A stretch of DNA of 64,000 nt from positions 227,084,085 to 227,148,084 of the forward strand of contig NC_134400.1 of assembly GCF_050003625.1 (NCBI RefSeq). The letters are read 5' to 3'. This DNA comes from Haematobia irritans. Lineage: Eukaryota; Arthropoda; Insecta; Diptera; Muscidae. This document shows, piece by piece, positions 52,691 to 64,000 of the stretch. Each line of letters opens with the position of its first letter. Position 1 is the first letter of the stretch. A program made the position numbers and the translations under genes. The notes under the pieces are model-generated. The model was not told where the DNA came from, did no database searches, and worked only from the letters and a program-made list of their open reading frames with translations.

Positions 52691-55673
52691 CAGTTCTAGA
52701 GTCATCATGTACTTTAAAACATCACTATGTTTTCACCACATCGTCCATATTTGAGCCATAAACAAGAAGAGTTTTGAAATGAAAGTCATATTATATTATG
52801 ATAAAACGGAGTCAAATATAGTGAACATATACAACAAAATATATTTGTTCAATCAATAAAGTTATGTACAACTAAGTTAACTTAAAACTAAATTAAATAA
52901 TAGATGCTATCATAAAGAATGGCATAATCTTCCATCCAATAGTTACATATTGCGAAAATGTTCAATAGATGGCCCACTGTTCGTAAAGGCTTACATAGAC
53001 ATTGTCATATATTCCTCTCTCGCTGGAGCTCGTTCCCAGGAAAAAATTCCTAGTCGACGCTAGGGATATAAAAGGCAGAATTCGAAAGTCGTCTTATTAA
53101 AAATGTTAATAACTCGAACAGTCGAAAAATCAACTCTTTCAAATATTGAAATAGTCGATTCAATATTTTCGTTACAATCCATACTCCACACTGTTCTTGG
53201 CGTGTGCTCCAAGATAGTGAATAACTACTACGCGATAAAAACGCAAATATGAGTTAATTTGGGTAAATTTCATTACTAGCCGTTTACGAATACTACTTTT
53301 GCATCAGGCGGCAAGGACCACCAAATTAGAAACAAAATTTATATTCCATTTTATAATTAGGTGGTCATTCATGGCATTTGCTGATGACAATGCTTTTTTG
53401 TACCGCCGGTTTGTCTTGTGTCAACCATAATTAAATTATGCGTAGCTGAAATTTTAGAGGGCATGTGCAACTAATCACATAAAACTTTTCTTTAGTCTAA
53501 TTTAAATCTAAATTTATTTTGCCTCATTCTCTTCGCTTCGAAAATTGCTTGGAAAACCACTAAAGAAAATGAACGACTGGGATGCTCAGTGACCACCACA
53601 TTTCAACTTGATCTTTAGCCAATGTAGGCCAACACTCACATAAACACAAACACCTGCAGTAGAAGTGGCAATGGCATCATGGATACGGAGAAACATTCGC
53701 AAAGTCTAATAAAACTGTGCTTGAAGCTGCAATAAAACTTTGCGCCAAATACTCTGTCAGTCATTTCTTTGCCTTGTCCAGAACGGAAAGGCTTCAGTTT
53801 ATATCCAGAAAAACTTTCTCAATTCTACAACAAATTCACTCCATGTAAAACAAGGTAAACACAACAAAGAAGATATTTGAGACTTTCAGAAGAAAGTTCT
53901 AAATTTAAATTAAGTTTTTTTCTTTTTGTCATTGTCTTCTTGGGATGGGCATATACGGTGGAGAGGGTGGCAAGTGCGCTTGCAATTCAAAGTAATAAAT
54001 TCAATTTTGCGTCAAGAAAAACTTTCGAATATGCTAGTGTGTCCGTTTGTATATTTCAGGGGAACTTCAATTTCAATGGGAATCTCCGGCAGAAAAAGGC
54101 AGACAAATATTTTTTTTTTAATTGAAGCAATGTTGATTTATTTCTGTTTAGATTTCAGATTACTTCCTGGGAAATGTTCATTAATTGAGCCTAATTCTAG
54201 AAGATGTACGCTTATTGTAATACCGAGATTAAGAATGATTGAAATTGGAAGTACGTAGCGAAAATGTTAAGGAAAAACAGTATGGTGAATTATACGGTGA
54301 CAAATTACGAAAGTATTTCATTACGTTAGAGCTGTGCTAGATTAAAATGCATGACAAGAGAATTCTCCCTCAGAATAATGTTTTTTATAAAAAATCTCTT
54401 CGGATGTCTGATATATGAAGCGAGGAATAAGTGTTGCTCGTTGCCTACGAAACTTTAAGTCTTTTCGCTCAAACGAACTTCCAAGGTACTAGGAGGAGCA
54501 ATGACAAGAAAGTGAAAATGGAGTAAAATTCATTGGAGATGATTCAAATTTGCCTTACTTCTGGATCACAAGTTGCGGATCCAAACTTAATTTTTGGAAG
54601 CTCTTTTTTAATTGGATAATTTCCGACTATTAGAAATTTTGTAAAGGTGACTATGATCATACGCACTACCAACCCACGCACTCTTCGCTCGCATTACCAT
54701 TATGATAATGTACATAAATGGGTTCTATGGATTCCAAATTGGCAAGAGAGCTAACAGATGATGACTTTTCATAGATACCATGACCATTTTCTTTGTTGGC
54801 CGTGCCCATACGAAATTATTGCCTTTCCGTAGCCGTATTTGCCCTCCTGATGCGGGCAATGATACGAAATGTAATCGTATTTGGTAGACATTACGTAGAG
54901 TGTTTCCATTGACAGCACGAAGATATCATCTTAACTTTGCATCATTTCTTCAGTCAGGGAGCAAATAGCAACTGTTGATGCTCCACTTGCCATTTTGCCA
55001 CTGTGTCGAACGGCTGAGGGCTCTTCATCCGTGTGCGATTCGAAACAAAGCCCGCTCACGTAAAGGATCCAAATGTAAATATGGTGATAATTTTGAATTA
55101 CTCTTTCGGTCTGTCACTCCATACTTCCACTTCGATGTATGTTACATGTGACATGACGCCGACGGTACAGAGATGGCGAATCTTATGTGTCAATAAATGC
55201 CACATGTTTGTTCATTTCCTTCAATTTATTTTTCATTTTGTTGTCATAGGGACTCTATGGCAATTCTATGAGGCATCACTGGCTGAATTGGTTGAACGTG
55301 TGTCCCTTCTTTAAAGCCGACGATGTCAATGCTGGCTGTAAAAGTCTTTATTTGCTTTAAGTGTCCAAAAGAAAATAAATTCAAGTGGATGTTTCTCTTT
55401 GTTTTGATTTTTATGAGACATTTGAGAAAAGTTAATTTTCCTACGATGATGCTTTTGTACATTCAGGACATATAAAGTACTTGTGATGCGACTGTGGAAA
55501 GGGTTTATTTTCTATTCGTTTAAATATATTGAGTTTTATTAATTTATTAAATACTAGTTTTAAAGAACTAAGCTAAAATTGTTCATATAAATGAGAGTTA
55601 ATACCGGAGAAAACCCTCGGAATCCAACGCCTTACTGAAGTAACGATATTTGTAACGCATTGAACACTTGCTA
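52691..55673. other. Long spacer, no gene supported
   Basis: Frames up to 110 codons (53877-54258, 55033-55314) lack an ATG in place, splice support or recognisable motifs. No repeat of the families listed here was recognised. It may be unique intergenic or intronic DNA. Confidence 0.4.
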
Positions 55674-56313
55674 CACTCAAAAAAAGTTTACTTGGATCCA
55701 AAGATTTTGACCTACCCTTAAGGATTTTGGTATTGATTCCGAGTCAAAGATGCGGTTTCTTTAAAATAAAGAATTTTTTAGCGACATATCTGGCTTTAAA
55801 TCTAGGACCAATAAAATTAAAATTAGGATCTCATTGATCAAATGTTCATTCTCTTTTCGCTTTTTATTAATAAAGGTATTCACGTACAAACAAATGCCAG
55901 TTTAAAAATCCAAATTATAACGGATATTTCAAAGTAAAAAATATTTTCTAAATAAAAAAAAAAAACTGTAAACCAAAGCCACTAAATCCTCAAAATAAGT
56001 CTTAGCCTATATTTGAAGCGTTTTTATTTTAAATCTAAAGTTTGAATATTTCAGTTAATTTAAGGACAATTTCTTTAAATCAAAAATGTGTTTCTTTACT
56101 TTAAGGAAAATTAGCCTTAGTTGAAAGACATGGGACTTTAACAGAGGGACGCAAATTTACAAAATGTGTATCCTAAATTTTATGAAAAAAAATTGAAGCA
56201 AAGATTATAAATTTTAAATAAAATTTCATTATTTTAAAGACATTTGTTCTTAATATTTTGTAAATTTCGCATCCCAAAATTTAGGTTGCGTAATCTTTAA
56301 TATCACGTAAATA
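55674..56313 (+). mobile_element. CACTC-ended MITE, right end lost
   Basis: It matches 50901-51551 from CACTCAAAAAAAGTTTACTTGG to TATCACGTAAATA and then breaks into the TA microsatellite. TA precedes it. Confidence 0.78.
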
Positions 56314-56318
56314 AAGAC

Positions 56319-57199
<881 letters not shown>

Positions 57200-57217
<18 letters not shown>

Positions 57218-57240
57218 CCATGTGTCTTTGGCAATAATGC
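57200..57240. repeat. Perfect 19-bp palindrome at a repeat breakpoint
   Basis: GCATTATTGCCAAAGACAC, loop CAT, then its exact complement GTGTCTTTGGCAATAATGC. In the 24-kb copy only the left arm is present. Confidence 0.92.
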
Positions 57241-57683
57241 ACCATGCGAAATTAATTTTAGAAATTTTCGTTTGTGCTTCCTTTAAGTACGGAAAGTGCT
57301 TGATTCAAGCGTAATGGAGCTCTATTTAATCCTAATATGTACTTGATTCAATCCGCATTTAAGCTTATATTAAATCCAATTAGCGCTTAACTTGAGCCAA
57401 AACGAATTTGTTTCAAGCGGAATTAAGGGTTGGATCGATCGTTTTTATTCTTGAATATAATCCCACTATGCTTGATTTAATCCCGAACCGTATTCGATGT
57501 TATTTTGTATGCGCTTGATTTTAGTGTGATTTTTACTAACCATGTACCCATAAAATAAACATTGGTTCATATATTTTTAAAATATTTATTATTATTATTT
57601 GTTAATATCAATACATACTTTTGTAATGGAAAGAAAATGACGTAAATGGGTCAATACATAATACATATAATATGTTACACCTA

Positions 57684-57935
57684 CACTGAAAAAAAGCATA
57701 CTCGGTTCCAAAGATTTTGTCTTTACTTTAAAAAATTTGGTATTAATTCCGAGCCAAAGAAGCGGAGTGTACAAGTAAGGATACTTTTAAGACACAATTC
57801 TCTTTTAAATTTAGGTTTTGTGTACTTGCTTCTAGGAAGCAAATTTTAATTTTTCGCTTTCTCAGCTTTTTTTCTTCATATGCTATCAAAGTCCTTTAAA
57901 AACGAGTTAACGGCAACTTTATTTTCCAAATTAAG
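57684..57935 (+). mobile_element. CACTGAAAAAAAGC MITE, right end lost
   Basis: CACTGAAAAAAAGCATACTC after TA, then GGTATTAATTCCGAGCC, is the left part of the MITE family. It runs into the next element. Confidence 0.68.
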
Positions 57936-57945
57936 GCTAAGGTCA

Positions 57946-59925
57946 ACTAATTTGAGGCGACTTTTAGTTAAATCAATATTTATGCAGTCTTGAGTCAGTT
58001 GAATTTTTCCCAAACTCCCTTTTTCTCGATCAGCAATGAGTTACCTTTTCGTTCACTCTAAGCTGATGCATATTTAAGTGATGTAAAGTCATGGAAACAA
58101 TTCAAATAAACAAACAAAAAATATGTATTGATTTCCATAATTGTCAATTTGGATTTGGCTTTCTATAGTTGTTTCAATTTAGCTTGTAATTTTAGAGAAC
58201 TTTTGTAATTTTTTGTTACGGATAGCGGTAAGTAACATATAAATGCATAATTAAAATGCAATTTAATAATTAAACTTTCCTTTTTTCCACTAGAACCCAT
58301 CATTATCAGTGACGGAACAAATGGAAACTTCGAATAAAAGTATTAAATGGCTATTTGAGGACGAAGATATTGGGACTTCCCTGACGAATGCCACTTCCAT
58401 TCAGCGTGCGTCATTACAAAAGTAGGTACAACTCCCTCTGAGTTAAACGAGAAAATTAAGACAAGACTCAAACTCAAGACAAGATGAACTAAACTAATAT
58501 TACCCGAATTTTTATTTACGTTATATTTTATTTATTGTAAAATAATTTTAAAAAATCTGAATTGTTATTATTTTCTAATTAATTCAAAATAAAATGAAAC
58601 AAATATAATAATAAAACAATAACAAAATATTTTATTATCCACAAAGAGCTCACCATAAACTAATCAGTTAGGAGCTAACTCATAGTATGCTCATATATTA
58701 TCAGCCTAAAGCTAACTCACGTTGAGCTAACTTTTGGTTAGTTGAAGCTTATGCAGGGTTGAGTGAGGACTGACTCGTTCCAATGACAAAACGTGTTAAA
58801 ACTGAATAGGATTTTACATGGGAAATGAGTTAGGTTTTGAGTCACCTGTGACTCAGTTATGACTAACAATTTATTAACTTAAAGTCACCTCAATTTCCTA
58901 CAGGGTAATGTCTCGAACTCACTCAAAATCAAACTAACTTTTTACTAACTAATTTGAGGCGACTTTAAGCTAACTCATTATTTATGCAGTCTTGAGTCAT
59001 TTGAATTTTTCCCAAACTCACTTTTTCTCGATCAGCAATGAGTTACCTTTTTACTCACTCTAAGCTGATGCATATTTAAGTGAAGTAAAGTCATGGAAAC
59101 AATTCAAATAAACAAACAAAAAATATGTATTGGCTTCTATAACTGTCAATTTGGATTTGACTTTTTATATTTGTTTCAATTTAGCGTCTATTTTCAGAGA
59201 ACTTTTGTAATTTTTTGTCACGGTTAGCGGTAAGTAGCATAGAAATGCATAATTCAAACGCAATTTAATAATTAAACTTTCCTTATTTCCACTAGAACCC
59301 ATCATTATCAGTGAAGGAATAAATGGAAACTTCGAATAAAAGTGTTAAATGGCTGTTTGAGGACGAAGATATTGGGAAATACACTTAAGCCTTTTGGACT
59401 TCCCAGACGAATGCCACTTCCATTCAGTGTGCGTCATTACAAAAGTAGGTACAACTCCCTCTGAGTTAAACGAGAAAATTAACACAACACTCAAACTCAA
59501 GACAAGATGAACTCAACTAATATTATCCGAATTTTTACTTACGTTATATTTTATTTATTGTAAAATAATTTTAAAAAATCTGAATTGTTATTATTTTTTA
59601 ATTAATTCAAAATAAAATTAATCAAAAATAATAAAACAAAAACAAAATATTTTATTATCCACAAAGGGCTCACCATAAACTAATCAGTTAAGAGCTAACT
59701 CATAGTATGCTCATATATTATCAGCCTAAAGCTAACTCACTTTGAGCTAACTTTTGGTTAGCTGAAGCTTATGCAGGTTTGAGTGAGGACTGACTCGTTC
59801 CAATGACAACACATGTTAAAACTAAACAGGAATTTATATGGGAAATGAGTTAGGATTTGAGTCACCTGTGACTCAGTTATGACTAACAATTTATTAAATT
59901 AAAGTCACCTCAATTTCCTACAGGG
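57946..59925 (+). mobile_element. Two 1-kb element copies in tandem with inverted ends
   Basis: ACTAATTTGAGGCGACTTT starts at 57946 and 58948 (spacing 1002 bp). Each copy ends TTAAAGTCACCTCAATTTCC, then TACAGGG, the worn inverse of its start. The subterminal regions are rich in GAGTTAG and CTAACTC on both strands. Each copy carries an exon-like segment (58294-58421 and its homologue near 59300). No transposase. Confidence 0.72.
58294..58421 (+). other. Exon-like coding segment inside the 1-kb element
   Basis: CCTTTTTTCCACTAG precedes 128 nt open in one frame (PSLSVTEQMETSNKSIKW, then LFEDEDIGTSLTNATSIQ) and ending at CAAAA|GTAGGT. It has typical splice borders. The second copy has a stop (GAATAA) and a 19-bp insertion. 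It may be a captured host exon or a transposase remnant. Source gene not recognised. Confidence 0.45.
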
Positions 59926-60661
59926 AAACCAAAAACCTTTACATATTCTGTATTCTGATTTGATATGACTCATAAAGGAATATCAAGTTAAAGTTTTCTT
60001 ATTTTAAGACGTAGTCGGCTTAAGATAGAAGACGAAATGCAAGCCAAACAACAACACTAACACTAAAAGCCAAACATTAAATTGAAAATTCTCTGTATGC
60101 AAGAAAAAAAAAACGGTTTTCGGGGGTTGAAAATCTATGAGAGTATCGAGGAGAGCAATCTTTATTTTGCGCTCTCATTAGCTAACTCTCACAGACGAAT
60201 TAAGTCAATTTAAGGAAACGCAATTTACAAAAAATAAAAATTTTAATTAAATGAAAGTCCAAAACCTTTTCTTTTATTTTTTTACTTCAAATTTAGGACA
60301 CGAAATTTTGAAACTCATATACCCCTGTTATAGTGGTATGTCTTTGAAATAAAGTCACTTTTCCTTAAAATAAAGAAAAACTTGGTTTCTTCAAAGAAAT
60401 AATCTTCAAACTATTTAAAATATTGAATCTTTGAATTCAATATAAAAACACTTTAAATATAGACGAAGAGTTATTTGAAGGATCTTCCATCTTTAGTTTA
60501 AAGGTTTTTGAAATTAACAAAACATTTACATTGACGTATCTGTTATAATTTTTATTTTTTACTAACATTTATGACGGAATTCATAATATCAATCACGGAC
60601 ACCATTTAAAAAATTGTATTGATTATAAAAATATTGAAAATAAAAAGGCCGAAAAAATATA
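59926..60661. other. Spacer with MITE-family remnants
   Basis: 60215-60480 resembles the middle of the CACTC MITE family (AATTTACAAAA, TTCAAATTTAGGACACGAAATTT). No gene seen. Confidence 0.4.
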
Positions 60662-60901
60662 CTGCCTGTTCGTGGAATTTTCGTTTGCCTCGAGACGAAC
60701 GAATCGTCAAAAATCCCATATTGATATCTCGAAAATCAGAGTCTGTAGAATCCCAATTGTTTCATTGTTCGATAGTAAATCATAAATAATGAGTTCATGA
60801 CAAATTTCAGGATTTGCTAGTAAATATATCAAAAGTTATTTTAGTTACAATCTAGACGAACGATTCGTGTCGAGTCGATTTTGTGTTTCATGAACAGGCA
60901 G
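60662..60901. mobile_element. CTGCCTGTTCGTG-ended MITE
   Basis: CTGCCTGTTCGTGGAATTTTCG and TTCATGAACAGGCAG are inverted ends. GACGAACGAATCGTC and GACGAACGATTCGTG recur near each end. About 240 bp. The target duplication is not clear. Confidence 0.6.
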
Positions 60902-61643
60902 ATAATCTTGCAATGTTTTCAGAATCAACTTGTTTTTTAAATGTATAGCTAAGTCAAGCCAGTGTTGCACAATTGCAATTCGATCCATCCTAAACACAAT
61001 TGGAACCATGTGTATATATGAAGATTCGGATTAGCCACTCGCATCTTTGTTAAAACTTTTATGTGAGAATTGTATTACACTATAAATTATCGTTTCACTC
61101 TGCCCAATCGAAGCAGTCGAAAGCAGAGGTGTGCACGTGACACGAAATTATTGTGAATCACGAAAAATTTCGTGACTTACGCTGATGGCAACGGCGTGAG
61201 TGTGTGTGAGCGTGAGTTACGAAAATAATTTCTTCTTGGGTGTGCGTGAGTAACGAATTTCGGAATAATAAGCTCACGAAAAAAAATCCAGCTCACAAAC
61301 ATAAAACGCTTACGAGATGAATACATTTAAAATTTTAGTGACACCTGGGATGTTAAGAGTTTACTAACGCTCTCGATTTTAATCATGTCGAAAGCAGAGG
61401 TGTGCACGAAGCAGTCGAAAGCAGAGGTTTGCACGTGACACGAAATTATTGTGAATCACGAAAAATTTCGTGACTTACGCTGATGGCAACGGGGTGAGTG
61501 TGTGTGAGCGTGAGTTACGAAAATAATTTCTTCTTGAGTGTGCGTGAGTAACGAATTTCGGAATAATAAGCTCACGAAAAAATCCCGCTCACAAACATAA
61601 AACGCTTACGAGATGAATTCATTTTAAATTTTAGTGACACCTG

Positions 61644-62105
61644 CACCCAAAGAAATTTGTTAGTAGGGACAGCAGAAAAGTCTGCTAAAACAGCAGAAAG
61701 TCTGCTGAAAAAGGGACAGCAGTCACTGTTTGCTGAAATAGCAAACATTTCCTGCTACTCGATTACACTAAAACATGTTTTATTTTTGCAAAATGTCAAC
61801 ATAGGAGCTATCCTAACAGAATTAACGCAATATTTTATGAATATCTATAGTATTTGACCAAAAATCTGAATATTTATCGAATTGAGGCATAACAGCAAAC
61901 AAAATGTTTGCTGATCGTATTTAGGAGCTTGTAAGTATATTACAGAGCAAAAATATACAAAAAAATACTTTTGGTTCTTAAATATGCTTTGGGGAAAATT
62001 TTATAACCTAAAAATTTTATAAATTGTTGTTCATTAGGCCCAGAAGTACAAAAATATAACAGCAGACATCGACTGCTGTTTTTAACAGACTTTTTTCTAT
62101 GAGTG
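61644..62105 (+). mobile_element. CACCC/GAGTG-ended MITE, 462 bp, TG duplication
   Basis: CACCCAAAGAAATTTG at the left and TTTTTTCTATGAGTG at the right, with subterminal AACAGCAG/CTGCTGTT repeats. TG flanks it (61642-61643, 62106-62107). The first tandem unit of the hAT element reads ACCTGGGATG without it, proving the 2-bp duplication. Confidence 0.9.
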
Positions 62106-62439
62106 TGGGATGTTAAGAGTTTACTAACGCTCTCGATTTTAATCATGGTTTTGTTTTCAAACACGTACCTAAGGTAAATTACCCAGCAAAAAAAGAGCTT
62201 CCAAAAAAGTAGTTTGGATCCCCAATCTGTGATCCGGAAGTAGTGCAAACTTGGATCATCTCCAATGAATTTTACATGGGCTTGTCATAGGACGGAAGTA
62301 CTCCCATTTTGGATCCTTTAGAAGTTGTGCCCTGGAAGTTAATTTGAATGAAGAAATTGAAAAAAAGCTTTTTTTTATCCATATGTTTTATTACACTATT
62401 ATTTTCCTATTATCTAATTTTTACAATTTGAAAAACTTT

Positions 62440-62520
62440 TTCGCTCCGACCAGGGATTGAACCTGGGTTTGCTGGCACCATAACAGAACGCCTTAGCATA
62501 CTCAGCCACAAACGCCATTG
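62440..62520 (-). other. tRNA-like module inside copy 4
   Basis: On the minus strand GTGGCTGAGTATGCTAAGGCG resembles the A box of Leu/Ser tRNAs, and AGGTTCAATCCCTGG is a B box. About 80 bp. Arms do not pair well enough for a functional tRNA call. Two more B-box-like GGTTCAAATC sequences lie at 62647 and 62844 on the plus strand. Confidence 0.5.
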
Positions 62521-62965
62521 AACATAAAGCGTCGAAAGGTCAATTCAAATGTTTGTGATATGATCGTAATACAACACAAAGGAATAACATTCTAATTGCT
62601 TCTCGAGATGTTCTTTATTACTATGTACGAAAAAATAAGAAACGCAGGTTCAAATCTCACCAGCGGCAATTTTTTTTTATCAAATGTTTTTCTAAAAAAA
62701 TATTTTTTTTATGCTATGCATCGTTTTATTTTTTATTTACGTATAAATATATTTTTTCCATTAAAAATCAACAAAAGAATTCTCGTAATTTGCTAAACCT
62801 TCTCAAAAGAACTTCCATGGAAGCGAAAAAGTCAAACGGCACAGGTTCAAATCCCAGCGGGGATAAAATTTATTTTTATTATTATTATTTTTTTTACTTT
62901 TTTTATTAATTTTCTATTTTTTGATTAGTTTTCTATTATTTAGCCTGATTGCGTTCTTTCTAATA

Positions 62966-63208
62966 CTTGTCCACAAGGACTGCATCGGAAGTAGAAAAAA
63001 ATCATTGGGGGATCCCAAGATGTGCTTTAGAAGAAATGTTTGTGTACTTGTCCAAAAGGACTGCATCGGAAGTGGAAAAAAATCATTGGGGGATCCCACG
63101 ATGCTCTTTAGAAGAAATGTTTGTGGACTTGTCCAAGAGGACTGCATCGGAAGTTGGAAAAACTCGATGGGAGATTCTGGGATGGGCTTTAAAAGAAATG
63201 TTTGTGGA
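62966..63208 (+). repeat. Three tandem 81-bp units
   Basis: CTTGTCCAMRAGGACTGCATC starts at 62966, 63047 and 63128, exactly 81 bp apart. As 81 is a multiple of 3, stop-free frames persist on both strands. The apparent proteins here are artefacts of the repeat. Confidence 0.92.
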
Positions 63209-63388
63209 ACAACTTCCAATTTTTTTTGCTGGGTAGTCATAAAATTATTCGTGAGTCACGACATTTTTCGTGATTGTACGTGAGCGTTATTCCTACCATA
63301 CAATATCGTGCGTGAGTAAGATTTTTCCCTCGTGAGTATGCTTGAGCGTGAGTAAAGTATTACTCGCGTACACATCTCTAGTCGAAAG

Positions 63389-64000
63389 AGACCCAATGTA
63401 GAATGACAATAGACTCTCAAGGCGAGTTGGTTGGTGGTCGGACTTTGGATGGGTGGTGTTAATATAAATTAACGAGTACTGTCAAGTAAGACTCAGTCAA
63501 ACACAATGAGTGCAATAAAATTTCATTACTCCGACAATACGCACATTGATGGCGAAGTGGTGAGTGAGTTAATGTGAAGGCATGAGTATGGATGTGTTCG
63601 TATGTGAGTTTGTGGTGTAAGTTAAAATCTGGTATTTTACACATTTCATATCCACACAGTGGATATGAAATGTAAGTGGTCGCTTTTACAGGTTTGGCTT
63701 GACATTACAATGAAATATTTTTTTTAAGAAAATGTGTGATATGGGCTTATGCCAACTTTATGTTGACCTCTATCGTACAGAAAAAGTGTCTCGTAAATTT
63801 CAAAACAAAATTACTGTAATATAGATAACTTTTTGTAATCATAACGAAAGCTAACTAAGCTAAAGAAGTACTTGTAAAATGCCATTATTTTTGTTTTTAG
63901 TTTATTAACTACGATAATTTTTTTTCCTGAAACCATAATTCTTGTGCATATGCGAGTACGATTAACATGTTCTAGAAAAGTATGAATCATCAACTTGAAA
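63389..64000. other. Spacer, no gene seen
   Basis: It contains a 15-bp palindrome (63641-63673: ACATTTCATATCCAC, loop ACA, then the complement). No gene or known repeat recognised. Confidence 0.45.

Larger units (their letters stand above)
62182..63233 (+). mobile_element. CCCAGC-ended element, copy 4, larger interior
   Basis: CCCAGCAAAAAAAGAGC starts and AATTTTTTTTGCTGGG ends it, with TA on both sides (62180-62181, 63234-63235). It shares TTACATGGGCTTGTCATAGG, then ACGGAAGT with the short copies, but the middle is different: tRNA-like modules and three 81-bp repeats. Confidence 0.88.
61124..63380 (+). mobile_element. hAT-type element with 8-bp duplication, twice interrupted
   Basis: It starts CAGAGGTGTGCACGTGAC and ends GCGTACACATCTCTA. 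GTCGAAAG occurs at 61116-61123 and 63381-63388. Inside, 298 bp are duplicated in tandem (start 61110, repeat 61408), and two other elements are inserted (61644-62105 and 62182-63233). It is related to the MITE at 41480. No transposase. Confidence 0.88.

Noticed and set aside
53877..54258. Frames with a hydrophobic N-terminal segment (signal-peptide-like)
   Set aside because: No ATG at the start, two overlapping frames compete, and there is no promoter, intron or poly(A) context.
62440..62520. tRNA-Leu/Ser gene on the minus strand
   Set aside because: Box A and B are present but acceptor and anticodon arms do not pair well and it lies in a mobile element, so it is called tRNA-like only.
62914..63283. 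Three overlapping frames of 89-120 codons on both strands
   Set aside because: All are produced by the 3 x 81-bp tandem repeat inside a transposon.

Overview
The window looks like chromosomal DNA of a higher dipteran fly, most likely a calyptrate or muscid-type species. The evidence is split genes with GT-AG introns, AATAAA signals, very AT-rich spacers, a tRNA-headed SINE ending in CCTAACCTAACCT, and mariner, Tc1, hAT and Ty3/Gypsy elements. The species is inference. Nothing prokaryotic or CRISPR-like is present. Most of the 64 kb is transposon-derived and real genes are sparse.

Layout. 0-1.4 kb: a CCCAGC-ended repeat, then spacer. 1.4-5.7 kb: a complete Ty3/Gypsy insertion on the minus strand with two LTRs, an ATAT target duplication and one fused Gag-integrase frame that lacks protease, reverse transcriptase and RNase H. 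Its 5' LTR carries a 221-bp MITE. 5.8-7.7 kb: a degenerate array of exon-like units with splice-like borders, broken by a 980-bp element. 10.5-12.1 kb: an intronless flavin polyamine oxidase gene, the best intact cellular gene here. 12.2-18.4 kb: MITEs, a 414/421-bp tandem duplication, SINEs and a second CCCAGC element. 18.5-34.9 kb: a CCN-family (VWC-TSP1-CT) matricellular gene on the minus strand, whose exons join in frame across a 13.3-kb intron. That intron holds a mariner with three nested insertions, a possible small plus-strand two-exon gene (29.7-31.7 kb) and a possible minus-strand terminal exon (30.5-30.9 kb). 35-44 kb: more nested transposons, including a Tc1 DD37E element of 1253 bp with one internal stop codon. 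44.6 kb: a likely signal-peptide exon on the minus strand. 46.4-49.6 kb: a composite CCCAGC-ended element. 51.6-52.0 kb: a possible two-exon gene with a 79-bp intron. 56-60 kb: a TA microsatellite, a repeat fragment ending in a perfect palindrome, and two 1-kb element copies carrying an exon-like coding segment. 61-63.4 kb: a hAT-like element with an 8-bp target duplication, itself hit by two further elements.

The most unusual pattern is a set of non-autonomous elements with CCCAGC, CCCAAT or CAC...GTG ends whose insertions are flanked by exactly 2 duplicated bases of variable sequence (AA, AG, TG, CA, TA). In two cases the duplication is confirmed by an empty site, from mariner coding continuity or from an uninterrupted tandem copy. 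Several of the larger ones contain tRNA-like B-box modules.
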